A DNA stretch of 64,000 nt from Cristatella mucedo (taxonomy: Eukaryota > Bryozoa > Phylactolaemata > Cristatellidae), in NCBI GenBank assembly GCA_009760855.2, contig WPIO01000160.1, positions 362,501 through 426,500 on the forward strand, written 5' to 3'. Shown one piece after another: positions 11,476 through 23,217 of the stretch. Numbering within the stretch: the first letter of the stretch is position 1; every line of letters starts with the position of its first letter. The notes below the pieces were generated by a model that made no database searches, was not told where the DNA came from, and saw only the letters and a program-made list of their open reading frames with translations. A program made the translations under genes and the position numbers.

Positions 11476-11881
11476 GATCTCGCGCCTGCAGCGTGTCCCG
11501 CGCGTCTGCTCACAGAGCTGTCGCTCTCAGTTTCACCGCCGCTGCTGTCGGCCGTCAAAGTGGCGCTGTCGTCAGTCTCGGTATCGCTTTCGTAATCGTC
11601 AGCTGCTGGTCGAGGAATCTTTGTCAAGAGCTCGCGGCCACGGTTGACGGAAAGGAATTCTGCAAAATGCAGCGAATGCGGCCGTCATGCCTGACTGACC
11701 GATCTGAAAGCCTGACGCCGACGAGCACGTCGTCGTCGTCGGCCAACGCCGCTACCGCCGCCGCTGCCGCTGCCGCGGCAAATGAAACTCCTCTCCGCAT
11801 GCTCCGACCATGCCTGATGCGTCATGGCATTCTGAGCGACCGCCGATGCAGATACGCGTGCGAGCGCCGCGGCCATCTTAC

Positions 11882-12293
11882 CCTTCATGGTGGGCGTTGC
11901 CGTTTCGCTGGACGGGATGCAGACGAAGTCGTGAATCGCTGTTTTGCGATCCTGTCGTTGCACCCCTTCTTCTAATTCGAGCGCGGACGACGGAAACAGC
12001 AGCGCCCGACGGACCTCAGAGCGCACGTTTCCCCGTGCCGCCGCCGCCGCAGCCACCGCAGCCGCCGTCTTAGGCGGCGGCGAGGAGGCCGTGCGAGGCT
12101 CGCTGAACACGAGACGCCTTGTAGCTAAGATGCGCCGGGACCACTCGGCTCTCGCTGACTCCACAGCGACGTTGGCCTGTCGCTTTCTCTTCAGGGAGAG
12201 GCACGCTATGTCGCGCACAGCCCTTCCATCCTCTTCGCATCGTGGTGGTGACGACATCGGCGGCGGAGGCGGCGGTGGCACAGGCGGATTCAT
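11882..12293 (-). CDS. Candidate first coding exon of an unrecognised nuclear protein
   Basis: An open minus frame starts at an ATG with A at -3 and runs 137 codons plus one base to AAGG|GTAAGA (11882/11881), a good donor. The protein opens with a Pro run, then KRKRQ at about 36-40 (basic, NLS-like), RRLVFSEP at about 60-67 (a cyclin-docking RxLF-type motif, recalling RRLIFS of p21), an Ala tract, and KTAIHDFV at about 115-122, loosely like a PCNA-binding box but lacking its Gln. KRKRQANV also recalls cyclin E N-termini. These are short-motif resemblances only. The opposite strand also carries an open frame (11944-12390), so coding status is not certain. The next exon is not located. Confidence 0.4.
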
Positions 12294-12413
12294 TATCGGC
12301 GCAACGGAGCGAGCAGCAGTAGCAGCGGCGGCAGCAGCAGAACGCCGGCAGTCGCGAAGCAGACCCAGCAGTGCCAGACGGTTTCAATAAACCGTCCAAG
12401 TCACTGTTCTCGG

Positions 12414-12448
12414 GTCACGTGACGCGATGGAGTGGCTGAAACGATTGG
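12414..12448 (-). promoter_or_regulatory. GTCACGTGAC E-box and CCAAT box upstream of the 12-kb exon
   Basis: A perfect 10-bp palindrome GTCACGTGAC at 12414-12423 and a reverse CCAAT (ATTGG at 12444-12448) lie 120-155 bp upstream of the minus-strand ATG at 12293. In other animals this palindrome is bound by USF/TFE/Myc-class bHLH factors. Confidence 0.5.
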
Positions 12449-12699
12449 TCGATGATTCGAAGGGGGCCGGTCTAGTGCCACTCACGTCGGTTGGCCGCAG
12501 CTGCGGCTGCGGCCGTCGTGGCTGTGAGACGCCTCAGTGAACACGGCGATCCCCGCACCTGCTCGGTGACGCAGGCGGCTGCAAGGGTTGCAGGGCAGCT
12601 GCAGCTAGGATGCCTTTCGAAAGAGTCGCAGCGAGAAGCCGCGAAGCGACCGCTATCGACAAGACGCAGCGCCCGCGTATACCGGAGGAGAGACTACGA

Positions 12700-15600
12700 G
12701 CGGTTTAACGCCGCGTCCAGCGCGTAGTTGGCCCTCCGATAAACGACTCCGTCTGCGGCTCGCTAAGCGAACCGGACGTGCACGCCCCGACGAACGGCGT
12801 CGCAGCAAGGATTCGCGAGTCGTGCGAGCGAGGGACCGGAAGCAGATGAAAACGACTTCCTTGATCACGACGAGCTAGCGTGCCGCCTGCCCAGCCGAGC
12901 CTGGCGAAGTCTTGCCAAACGGTGCCAAGGGTTGCGACAGGGTAACAATACTAAGTACGAACTCGACGTCGAAAAGAAGCTGACGATCCTTTCGCGAACA
13001 CCGATAACTGCCGACGGAAGCTGACGGAGACTCTGGGTCTCTTTACAGCAGGCTGTCTGCTGATCTGCGGCTAGGAATGTGTAATGTGGTACGCGCCACA
13101 TTGCGAGGGTACATATACTGATCCGGTCTTTAAGCATCCTAGCTGGAGTCTTCTGACTGTTGATCGCGTGATCGTATAGTGATGTCTTCAATTGGACGCC
13201 AACTAATCGCTATAGAAAGCAGCCTAGCAGACAGCGAGCTTGACGCTTGCAGTGCTTTGGTGGGGTTTCCGGTCACGTCGGTCGATAGTCACGTGGGTAG
13301 CCGCCATTCCTCCTTGCCTTCCGCATTGGAACGCGAGATGCAAATTACGCGAGCTAGGCGTCTTTCTTTGGCTTTCGGACGTTGGTGCTGTCCACTAGCT
13401 AGGGAGGTGAATCTTCGGAGGAAAGCATAAAACTGTAACTGCTCTTTTTAAATAGGGTCCCAGCTCAGTTTAATAGTTAAATAGTATATGAGTTTACTAG
13501 TTTAACAATTCAGTGTTCTCGGCTTTGCTAGCAAGACGCGTTCGATTCTAATAGCAGTGACAAGTGCTGCTTAGCTATCTTTGGTCAAATCTAAATGTTG
13601 ACACGAGTGATCTGCAAGTGCTAAGGTGAAGGGAATGAACTATACTAAATTGGCATAGGAACTATACTGAACTTGGATAATCTAATCATTAATTCCGCAA
13701 CCGCCACCGTCAAAACTCGTCAATTCCCTTACGTCCAAGATTGGTCGTTGGTCTTTGGCCGCTTCATCAGGGCTTTACTGACATACGAGACTTACCAGAC
13801 CTTTCCAAGATGCAGCGATACCCGTGTCACGATAGCTGTACGCCACTAACTACGAGGTGATGTGTACCCACGCAGTCACACTAGAAGATTCGGCCATAGC
13901 CTGAGCCACGTGACCCGAAAGCGTAAGGCTGAGATTGCTATGGCGTAATCGCGTAGTCGTAAACATCGGCTCAGTTGTTGTCCGTGCGGCTCCTTCATGA
14001 CGTCCGTCCTGCTGAGCAGCAGTCCGTAACAAGGGATTCCCTAGAAGCGATGTTTTCCCTAGAAGCGTTGTTTCCGTCGAAACCAAGTGGATGTTTTCCG
14101 CATGCGTGGCACCACGATTTTCCCTGCATCTTCGGAAAGAACGCAAACCGGTTGGAGTGACTCCTACGACGATGGGCCTGTCTTCCGATGACAAAATCGA
14201 GAACTACAGCTGATGCAAAGAAGTGCACTGTCGCTTTTAAGTACCAACCCGCCAGCGAACTCTTCGATTACTCAGGTCTCATGCAATTTGAGTTCTTTCC
14301 AAGGAAGGATGCAATGCCCGCTAAGATTTGTCAGCTGATAAAATGAAAGCATAATACAGCCATGCCATTACGCTACATCACAAGCTCGCTTCTACTCGCA
14401 CCTTTTTCAGCTGCTAACAACGCTCGTCTGATCTAAGAGGTTCTGAATAAGCCTAAAATATACAAAACCACAAGCAATTAATCTCGAAAGCGAGGCCGCC
14501 GAGCAGCCGATGCTTGTATTAGTCTTTCGGCCTTTCAGCTCCACAAAATAGCCAAAAAGCCTCATATATATGATATATACCGAGTATTAACCGAGAAATA
14601 TTCATATAATACAGTGTAGGATGTTTAAGTCCCTAGCGGCTTAGAGTGGCTGCCCGCGAGGTGGTCCAAGGTCTGCATTTCGTACGGAGGGGTGGAATTA
14701 CAGCAACGCAGGGTGTGACGTCGCACACCTTAGTCACAATGGCTGCTTAGGCAGCACTGAGACGGTCGATCCAGGAATAAAACATGTCAGTAGCAGCCTA
14801 GCAGCCTAGCAGCCTAGCCGGATGAGGCGAGCGGGAGACCCTTAATAGAGAAGACTGCACGGTGGAGAGAGACGCGGTAACTTCTTCTACGTCGTCTCTA
14901 CGTCGTCTGAGTTAGGACCAGCGGAGAAAAACGCTTCCGCCGGCGGAGTTAAGAGCGTAACATTCACGCTGCTGCATCCGGGCATCGACGTACTGATCGT
15001 TGCGGAAGCAACGAATGCCCTACTACAACCAAAGTCTGTGAACGAACACTGAGCGGCGGCTGCGCAGTGTCGTCAACATCGATCAAACAGAACTCTCTAG
15101 ACGCGAGGTCTCAAAGGTCTCACACCAATCTTCTAATCGCTCGCCAAGTCGGCGACAAGTCTCCGCTTGGCGATAACGTGCCAGCACGTTTGACACCGTT
15201 TATTAGAGTGCAGCGGCAGCAGCAGCAGCAGCTGTCTATTCTTTCTTTCCCGCCTGCACCTGGCGGGAGTAAAAACTTCCTGCTCCTTTGCGGCTGCTAA
15301 GTAGGCCGACTTGGTTTTTTTCACTTTTTATCTCTTTTGCTGATCGGCACTTGACGAGTCGGCCGCGGGTTTAACTACTTCTTTGAGGACTGCCAATATT
15401 GGCTGACCGAGCTTGCTTTGCTGCACTAATCAAGTGCTTCCAGGGTTTCTAAACGTTCCTAAGTGAAGTTTACACGATTCTTTAAAGCCATTTTATTGAC
15501 GTAATGACCGTCTACAAATAATGAACTGTTCAACTGTAAAAGGCTTACGACACTGAACCATCTATGTGCTGTGTACATCAGGATACATCAATTGCTGAAA

Positions 15601-15950
15601 GATTAATATCTTTAGTGCTGGCTCATCCTGTGCGTTTGCATCTTAACTTACCGCCACGGGTGAATGCTTTGAACGCTCTTGAGAGATAAAAGATCGTTGC
15701 TATTTATTGTATCGGCTGAGCTGGGCAAAAAATGCATTTATGACCGGCTACTTTTTGCTTTTCGTAGTGCAATTGAGAATTGCGTTGGACGCAATATAGC
15801 AATAAGTGCACGGCGGCAGCTGTTGTCCTTTGTGGTGCAAATTATCACCAGTGCCCGCCGCCGAGGTGCCAATAAAGGAATGATTCCTTGTGATCTGTTA
15901 CCGATCGCCGGCCAAATGCAATGAGCAGCCAGACCGGCTCAGCGGACCTG
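12700..15950. other. No gene seen; scattered CACGTG sites
   Basis: Falls from island composition to AT-richer DNA. CCACGTGAC occurs at 13906-13914 and GTCACGTG near 13289. A B-box-like sequence sits near 13540. Short direct repeats of GCAGCCTA near 14795-14815 and a CAG run near 15218. No exon could be supported. Confidence 0.45.
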
Positions 15951-17250
15951 GGCCTGATTGTCCTTAGAACTGACAGCAGCCAGATAATGCGACTCTAAGC
16001 GACGCTCGCGCACGTTTCGCACGCTGGCAGTTCTCAGGCAGCGTTCGCGCCACCGCGGCGCCTCTCGCGGTGACGGCGCCAGCTGCCATCACGTGACAAT
16101 GCAGCTCAACACTAATGGCCAATGCACCGCGCTAATGCACTCTGCTCTGAACCACTCTTGCGCTCTCAATTTGCCATTCTCGGATTGCCGTCGGTCTATG
16201 AGAAAACCTTCGCTCAGCGCTCTCGTCAGTGCTTGTGCTGCACTGACTAGCAGCTGACGCCGTGCAGCCCGGACCGCCCAGCTCATCCGGTCGGACGTCA
16301 TACTCTAACTGAGTCCTTGGACTAAGTAAATCGAACGCCTGCTTGCCTTCGAAAAGCGGAGAGCTGCCTCCGTCGGAGGTTGGGCGGGTCGCAGAAAGGC
16401 CGCCTCTCGTTTCCGACGAAGGTCGTGCATACATGTATCAGGTATCGCCATCAGCGGCGGATGCCGTAAGCGGAAACGGGCGAGCCAGACGTGGAAGCGG
16501 GCCGCCACGTGCTGACAGCACCCAAAGCGTGCGCTTCAACTCGGCGCTAGTCTCGCGCGGCGGCAGCGGCGGCGGAAGTAATTTTTTGCCTTGAGGGTTT
16601 CGGTTGGGCGCGAGCCGTGCTGAAAGTGCTGTCGTGTCGCGAACGGTCAGAGTCTGGAGAGACCTGCCGGAGAAGACCTGCGGAGACGAACGCCAGCGTG
16701 GCAGCATCAGCAGCTCGCGACCGCAGTTCCCGAGGTCCGGCGTCCTTGAGCCCGGATATCCGGTGCATCGATGCATCGACAGCGATGCGTCGTCGTTGTC
16801 GTGTTCAAGCGGCTCAGCGCGCACGCGAGCCTGCGTCGCCTTCTGCAGTCACTCATCTGAGTCACTCGCAGCTCTTAGACGGACTGGACGCAACCTCGCA
16901 GCTCTTCGACGGTCGCATCTTGGAGAAGCCGCAGCCCCTTGTGCCACCGCATCGACTGTTGACGTGTCACCTAGGACAGCTGTCACCGCCAGCTGACGCC
17001 TTCTGTGGGCGCGCGCGGAGAACGGACGGCTGCGGGGAAGCGTTTGACAGGCGTCCGTCTGCCCATTAGCCGGCCTATTACTCGTCGTCTTTCAGCAAAG
17101 GCACTCGTGAAGTGGCTGGCTACTCCTGCTGCTGCCGTCGGTTTTCTGAGCCCGGTGGCAGGGAGTGTTGGTGCCATTTTAGCCTGGGACGACATGACGT
17201 GAAGTGGGCTCTCGTACCGAAGAAATCGGACGCCACTAGCGAACAATGTG
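15950..17250. other. CpG island, gene not identified
   Basis: GC-rich, with TCACGTGAC at 16089-16097 and CACGTG near 16506. Open frames on both strands (plus 16617-17069; minus 16132-16434 and 16438-16824) lack domains and convincing splice sites. Likely promoter or first-exon territory. Confidence 0.4.
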
Positions 17251-17329
17251 TAAATGATATGGCTGTCAGCTGACGTATTGTCGCCTTAAAAGCCGACTGT
17301 CTGCGAGCGAAACAAAGCGCCTCTTGACA

Positions 17330-17441
17330 GTCACGTGCAGCTAGTCAAGTGCAGCTAGTTAAGTGCATCTTGTCAAGTGCATCTTGTCACGTGCAGCCAG
17401 TCACGTGCAGCCAGTCACGTGCAGTCAGTCACATGGGAGGT
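17330..17441. repeat. 14-bp E-box minisatellite, 8 units
   Basis: Eight 14-bp units of consensus GTCACGTGCAGCCA; four keep an intact CACGTG, others read CAAGTG, TAAGTG or CACATG. It lies just outside the CpG island at 16-17.25 kb, so it could be a clustered bHLH-binding element or simply a minisatellite. Confidence 0.93.
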
Positions 17442-17472
17442 CTCCAGAGCTCTCTTAAAATCTGGCATATCT

Positions 17473-17638
17473 AAAGCTGCAGATTTACATCGACAATTCA
17501 GCTAGCCACGATGGGATTCAATGTGCTGTACAATACATATGTACATATATATATATATATATTTATATATACTTTTTTTCTACAGCACATTGAATCCCAT
17601 CGTGGCCAGCTGGATTGTCAATGTGAATCTGCAACTTT
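17473..17638. repeat. Foldback element: 58-bp inverted repeat around an AT-rich loop
   Basis: Arms 17473-17530 and 17581-17638 are reverse complements with 5 mismatches in 58, all transitions. The 50-bp spacer is mostly TA repeat. The structure fits a small MITE/foldback element or a long RNA hairpin. Confidence 0.93.
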
Positions 17639-17639
17639 A

Positions 17640-17765
17640 TGACTTAATGTGTATATATAAAAATATATACATATATATATATATATTTATATATATATAT
17701 GTATATATATATATACATATATACGTATACATATATATATTTATATATTTATATATATATATATA
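17640..17765. repeat. (TA)n / TATATATAC tract
   Basis: AT-rich low-complexity sequence directly following the foldback right arm. Confidence 0.93.
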
Positions 17766-18757
17766 CGGGCATAGTAAGGGAGAAGTATTGGATGTACTTA
17801 AATGCAACTGCAGCGTGGCCGTAGAGTTGTACAGGCACCTGACTGTGGTACGTATTCTCTTTGAGCATGCACTTCCCCAATATCTGGTGCAAATGTGGGA
17901 AATGAAGGCAGCTGGCATGAGCTCAGAAAGCATGGAAATGTGGGCATGAAAATCTTTACAAAGCTGGCTACGATATTCCTAACATCGCACCGCTTGACCT
18001 AGGTCTAAAATGCCCTATTAGCAAGCCAAGGCGTAAAAAAAACTTGTGGCATAATCAACTTAGGCTAGCTCATTATTTTTGAACGAGCTTTCAGCAAGCT
18101 CGGCCTTCACCTTCATAACCGGAGTGAGCGCAACAGAGCTACAAGTATTTGACAAGCGGATAATCATTTACATTATCATAAGCATTTGTTCCGGAATGGT
18201 TGACCCAACGATGCGAACAGCTAGATTTCCAGATGCGGATTCCTCTAAATCGCCGCGAACGCTTCTGATCAGTCTTGACTGCCGTCATATCCCTCATTTC
18301 GACAGCTGTAAGTGGAGTAAAGAAATCTCATTAAACGAATTTCAGCGTAAGCAATGAAGACTTGCAACCGCCATAAGTCGTACGAGTCTTACATTGCTGG
18401 CAAAAACCAGGTATCCTCCTATCGGTGTTTGTCATATGTGGAAGCCGCTCTTTGATTTTTCGTACCGATGTACAATCTTCAGTCTTTTATGGTTTAGCAA
18501 TGCAAGATTCAGAAGTCCTGTGTGCAGAAATTCCAACTCAAACGGCAAAATATGACCGATGGCTATCAAAATCCTAGTTGCTTTATTGCCCTATCGCTGG
18601 TCTTCTCTTCTGGATTGGCGTGCCTTAAGAGCAGCACCTGAGATAACGGCAACTACGGACTTTTCGGAGGAAAGATAGCAGTCATACGGCAAATTAAGGG
18701 AACTATCAACCAGTTTTTCCATTAGTTATTTAAAATGAATAGCCAATGTCCGTAAGC
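17766..18757. other. No gene seen
   Basis: AT-moderate sequence with a 92-codon plus frame (18079-18357) that has no recognisable features. Confidence 0.45.
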
Positions 18758-18804
18758 AGAGAGAGAGAGCGAGAGAACGAGAGAGAGAGAGAGAGAGGGT
18801 GAAT

Positions 18805-18836
<32 letters not shown>

Positions 18837-18905
18837 GAGAGGGAACGAGAGGGAGAGAGATGGAGAGAACGAGAGAGAGAGAGAGCGAGGGATAGAGAGG
18901 AGAGA
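18758..18905. repeat. (GA)n purine tract, interrupted
   Basis: GA-rich with GGGA, GAAC and GATG interruptions. Confidence 0.93.
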
Positions 18906-18991
18906 CCTCGAGAAGCAGGATGTGCCACAATTTAATGAGCCTTCCTGCCTCCGCTCCTCTTGGAATTTCCCCCCCCCCTTCGAGCCGAGCT

Positions 18992-19140
18992 GAATCCTCG
19001 ATAGAACAGGCTCACGCTCGAGTGGCTTCTCGTCTACCGAGTGGCCGTAGGTTGCTGGGGATAACTGCTCTGCAATTCCTTACAGAAGATCTTTCGGCTC
19101 TCAGTCAAAAGTCCTAGCTCTTTAGTTTAAGCTAATGTAA
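18992..19140 (+). repeat. Dispersed repeat, copy 1
   Basis: About 150 bp closely matching the reverse complement of 21734-21883, including GTGGCTTCTCGTCTACCGAG and CCTAGCTCTTTAGTTTA. Family unknown; no coding potential. Confidence 0.85.
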
Positions 19141-20900
19141 AAAATGACGTTACGAGAGTTTCTTGATGCAAGGGGGCTATGACGAGCATTCTGCATGCGA
19201 ACTGAATGCAGCCCCCTGGTTAATTACCTTTCTTTTCTTGACTCGGCTTCGATGGGATGCCTAAAGTAATCAGCTGGTGGTTCGCCAGCTGCCCTCGCTG
19301 AGTAGACGTATCCATTTGTGTTAGCTAATAATTGCTCCCCAACAACGCTTGCTGTATCAACCATCTGATCAGCTGTCTTGCTGAAGCGCCTGGATGACCC
19401 CATTACTTTAGCAGTCATAATTTTGGTGTGAGCAAAATATACTTCATAGGTCATAGCAAAAGACAGAGAAATAGAGCCATGGCGAGAGACAAACATCAAA
19501 ATAGAGAGAGGGGAGGGGAGACGGAGAGGAAGAGAGAAATGGAGAGAGAGATGGAACAAAGTTAGAGCTGCCTGTGCTGTCATTCACTTCCACGCATAGA
19601 AGGCTAGAATTTTTTAGCCAACCATGTCCCCTCGAACTGTCCTACCTTGACCTTTACACACAGTTGCACATTAAAGCTTTCAAGCGTTATTATCTCACTT
19701 ACTTCCATACATTGTCTCGCTTACTAGCTCTCATGCAGAAGCATTAAGTGCCCAAGTATCATTTCACGCAAGCAGCTGGCAGCACTATGTAATACATAAC
19801 GACAACTGATCAGCTTGAAATCGACTGAGTTGCGACAAAAATGTACTTCAATCAGTTGCTTGGTGTTTACTATATAAACTTTGCTAACCAGAACGTGGGA
19901 GCCCGAGTCATGCAGCAGGCAATTCATAAATTATCTACTGCGCCCATTGCAAGGTGGAGCGACTGCTGCTGTATCTCTGCTGTAGCTATATAAATAGGAC
20001 TATTAAATCAGCAAACCCTTACCTTTACTCTGCCGAAGAGCTAACTTCTTTCACTCCCTCTATTTCTAGGCCTACATCACTCAAACGCCCGGTTAGCCAC
20101 TCTGCCTATCACATCACTTTTCCCAGTCAAGTGTGTGTGCCACATCAACAAGCCCCTCATGCCATATTAAAAAGTTTTCTAAGAAGTGATTCTTTGATTC
20201 TATTATTTTATTCTGTTACGAGCATCAGCCAGTCTATGTCGCTGCAGAGCATTCCAGGTTTTGTAGCTTTTAGTTCAAGTGTTACTTTGGCCACAACCGA
20301 TCTGTCTTTGCAGTCATCGCAGACCTTGGACAGCTCGTGCAGAAAGTAAAGAAATGATCAATTAAAAATCACTGAAAATTGTTGACATCTTGCCTTAGTC
20401 CACGGGTTTCTGCTCACAAACCTTGTACCACCCCCCCCCCCAAGAAGACGCCCTTTTGTGCACGAACGGTGTGTCGCGTCGCCTCGCTCACAAATGTGTG
20501 AATCCGAGGGGCTGAACAAGGAGCACATGATCGAAGAGACCATTGCAAGCCACAATGGCCATGGTGTTTTGCTGCTTATGAGTACATGCCAGTTGACGAT
20601 CCTGCTTAAGAGGGCACAGTTGAACAATATCTTCGGATGTGCCATTTGGTGAGACACGTGGAATGAGCGTTACCATGTCGTCGCGGCTTCAGCTGCCGCT
20701 AAGCACCGATCATCAGGGTTCACTGTCAGCACTAATGATTCACTTGGCTTCATATAAAGCTAGCACTGTGTCCGGGCAACATCAAACCTCTGGTTTGTGC
20801 GTGCAAGTAGCCAGTTCTAGCGAATGCACGGAATGTTCGCTTGCAGCCTGTACGAATAGCTCGAAACACGTTGACGTGCTAGCGACTAGTTGGCGTGCTT
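19141..20900. other. No gene seen
   Basis: Contains a 131-codon plus frame (19954-20349) and a 119-codon minus frame (19224-19583) without domains or splice context. A purine-rich stretch sits near 19498-19565. Confidence 0.4.
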
Positions 20901-20913
20901 GAAACCCATAAGC

Positions 20914-21075
20914 GTGCCGAAAACCCGGCGATGCCCCTAAATACCGGTACCCCGCGGCAAACGCTCCTGCGCAGGCGCGATGGCAGCTTTGAGGCGCCTC
21001 TAGATAAAGGTACCCGACCGCGCGCACGGGCTTGGCGCGCGAGTAACCAGGCGGTGCCGCCAGATACCGTGACCC
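20914..21075 (-). repeat. Degenerate ~60-bp GC-rich tandem repeat, about 2.7 units
   Basis: Read on the minus strand, units begin GGGTCACGGTATCTGG, GGGTACCTTTATCTAG and GGGTACCGGTATTTAG and continue with a GGC-rich block. Spacing about 60-63 bp. A small isolated GC-rich patch in AT-richer DNA. Confidence 0.65.
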
Positions 21076-21733
21076 GGCATGGCGCGCCGGCTCCTGCGCG
21101 CCCTAGCGCCACTGTGCCCGGCGCAAAAGTCACTCGACCATCCTGGCTTAGAGTTAGCAGCCTGATAACTCGCCTGATCCAGCAATATGGCTACTCTTGT
21201 TAAAAAATAGCCTGAAATAACGACGAGCGAGCAATAATGCACACGAGCTTGTAATGCCAGCAGTGGCTCCACCTGTCGGCCAGGTCTGACGATGCCCGGC
21301 AACGAGGTTTGACTGCTCGCTCGTTCCTCGGATGCCTAGCCTTGGGCGAACTGCGAGCAAGCCCTCCCTAAGAGGCACGCTCCTAGCGATGAGTAGAGCA
21401 TCTGTTTACCTACGAGCCGGTGCTAGCAATACATAGCAATGCCTCAAGCTAGTCCGCACTATCGAAGCGGTCCATCCACCTTTGTGCACCAGCGATGGCT
21501 ACCGTTGCCTAGCCCCCTGCTGCTAATTAAGATTTGGGAAGCACTGATATCACCGCTGTACGCATTCTCTGAGCCGACTTCTGAAGGTGTCACAGCGAGG
21601 AACTTCTGCCACAGCGTCCTGGCTACTCTCAAAAATGTTGCACACTCTTTATGCATTTCTTCAGAGCGGATGCGTAGCGGCACTCCATGTAACCGAGCAT
21701 TCCCAGCTGCGCCTGCCACCACCACCACCATTA

Positions 21734-21883
21734 TTTACATAAGCCTAAACTAAAGAGCTAGGACTATTTACTGAGAGATAAAAGATCTTTTGTAAGGAAT
21801 AGCAGAGCATTTATCCCCAGCACCCTGCGGCCACTCGGTAGACGAGAAGCCACTCAAGCGGGAGCCTGTTGTATCGATGATTC
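21734..21883 (-). repeat. Dispersed repeat, copy 2 (inverted relative to copy 1)
   Basis: Reverse-complement partner of 18992-19140. The adjoining minus frame (21459-21731) is open for 90 codons and could be part of the same element, but it has no counterpart beside copy 1. Confidence 0.8.
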
Positions 21884-22194
21884 ACCCCAACCCGTCAAGG
21901 ACACGTGACCGCAAGAGTTTCCACTATTCAGTACCCTATGGGTAAGGTGATGCGGTTAAGGTGTTTGCCCTGACCAAGTTCTGGCTGTGGTCGTGGGCAC
22001 GAGACCTGAGGCATATATGAAGTGCTTGAATTGAGATCAAAGTCTCTTGGAGTGCTATGCAAATGAAGTATATATTTTTCATGAATTCATTTGCTAGTGT
22101 GGTCAGTGCAAGCTGTCGTGCGAACAAGTATTGCTCGGCAACTACTTTTTGAGTGCCAACACATGAGACCATTCGAGAATAATAGTAAAGCTCG

Positions 22195-22340
22195 AGCGCT
22201 AGCTACAGGACTGCCGATGCTGCCCCACCCCCACTGTATTACCAATGCTCTACCACCATCCCCGCTCTACCATCCATGATGCCCCCCCCCCCCCGCCGTA
22301 CCGCCCCCGCTGGACCACCCCAGATGTACCGCCCCATCTG
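22195..22340. repeat. C-rich degenerate minisatellite
   Basis: C-runs separated by TACC/GTACCG motifs, with an uninterrupted C run near 22281. The G-rich strand could form G-quadruplex, the C-rich strand an i-motif. Confidence 0.75.
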
Positions 22341-23140
22341 ACAACATAGCAAAGAGGCCGGCGTTAGCAAAAATTAAGGTTTTTCAACACAAATTAGCCG
22401 TCCGTTGACAGGTAACTGAGCTATGAGCAGATTTATGACTTAATTCTTCCAGCCAGTGCTTATAGAGCCTCGTTGCCTGGCAGGGTGCGTACATGCGGCT
22501 AATGCACCGGTTCCCCGTCAACTTTTTCTGATCACTGTTCTATTACCCAGCAGACGCCCCTAGGTTATTATGAATATCAATATCAATAATGAAGTAAGCA
22601 AAACACACTCAAATATGGAGTGGAAGTAATGAAAGCTGATGCCGATATCGCTCGCCGTATGCACAGGCATATTTGAGAACATCAAGTGGTAGGGATAATA
22701 ACTGCAATGCAACAATTCAAAATGCCACAACAAAATTCACTGTTACCGGCGTTTAATGTGTTATGACAAGCGTGGATTAGAAATATCTTCACATTCATAA
22801 ATCACGTCTTTAAAAATGCCAGTTTTTGCAATCGAAGCGCACTTTTGAAAGCTATTTAATAGTTGACATTTAATTCCAAGTCCATTGCATGAATTTCTTT
22901 AAAATCATTGTCACAGTAGTAATGGATGTTTTACAAGTACACAGTCTGAGATCGCAATTGACGTATTCATTCTAAATATTTCAATGATATCCCAACAAGG
23001 CATCGTTAGTTTCGTATTCATATCTCATTAGACTGCAGGTACTAGACAACATTTGATGCTCATTTTCCGAAAAGAGTTAGCCCATAGTGGGTAGTGATAT
23101 CAATCCTTAAATGGAAGCTATGTTGCTGGTATTGTAGAAA
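22341..23140. other. No gene seen
   Basis: AT-rich sequence with no open frame of note and no recognised repeat. Confidence 0.5.
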
Positions 23141-23143
23141 TCC

Positions 23144-23217
23144 TTGCGTGGTAGCCCAGAAGGCAAGGCACTCACTACTAAGGGCATGCATTCGAATCCA
23201 GGAATAGACGATCCTTA
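23144..23217 (+). repeat. tRNA-derived SINE head or decayed tRNA-like sequence
   Basis: A-box-like TAGCCCAGAAGG at 23152-23163 and B-box-like GCATTCGAATCC at 23188-23199 have tRNA spacing. Acceptor-stem pairing is poor, so this is a SINE or pseudo-tRNA, not a functional tRNA gene. Confidence 0.6.

Noticed and set aside
11882-12293. Calling the exon cyclin E or a p21 paralog
   Set aside because: Only short motif resemblances (KRKRQANV, RRLVFS); no CDI or cyclin-box domain is present in the exon.
17330-17441. CRISPR array
   Set aside because: 14-bp direct repeats with no spacers, in animal DNA.
19954-20349. 131-codon plus frame
   Set aside because: No domain, no splice context, ordinary low-GC composition; consistent with chance.
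23144-23217. Functional tRNA gene
   Set aside because: A and B boxes are tRNA-like but the acceptor stem does not pair, so it is a SINE or pseudo-tRNA.
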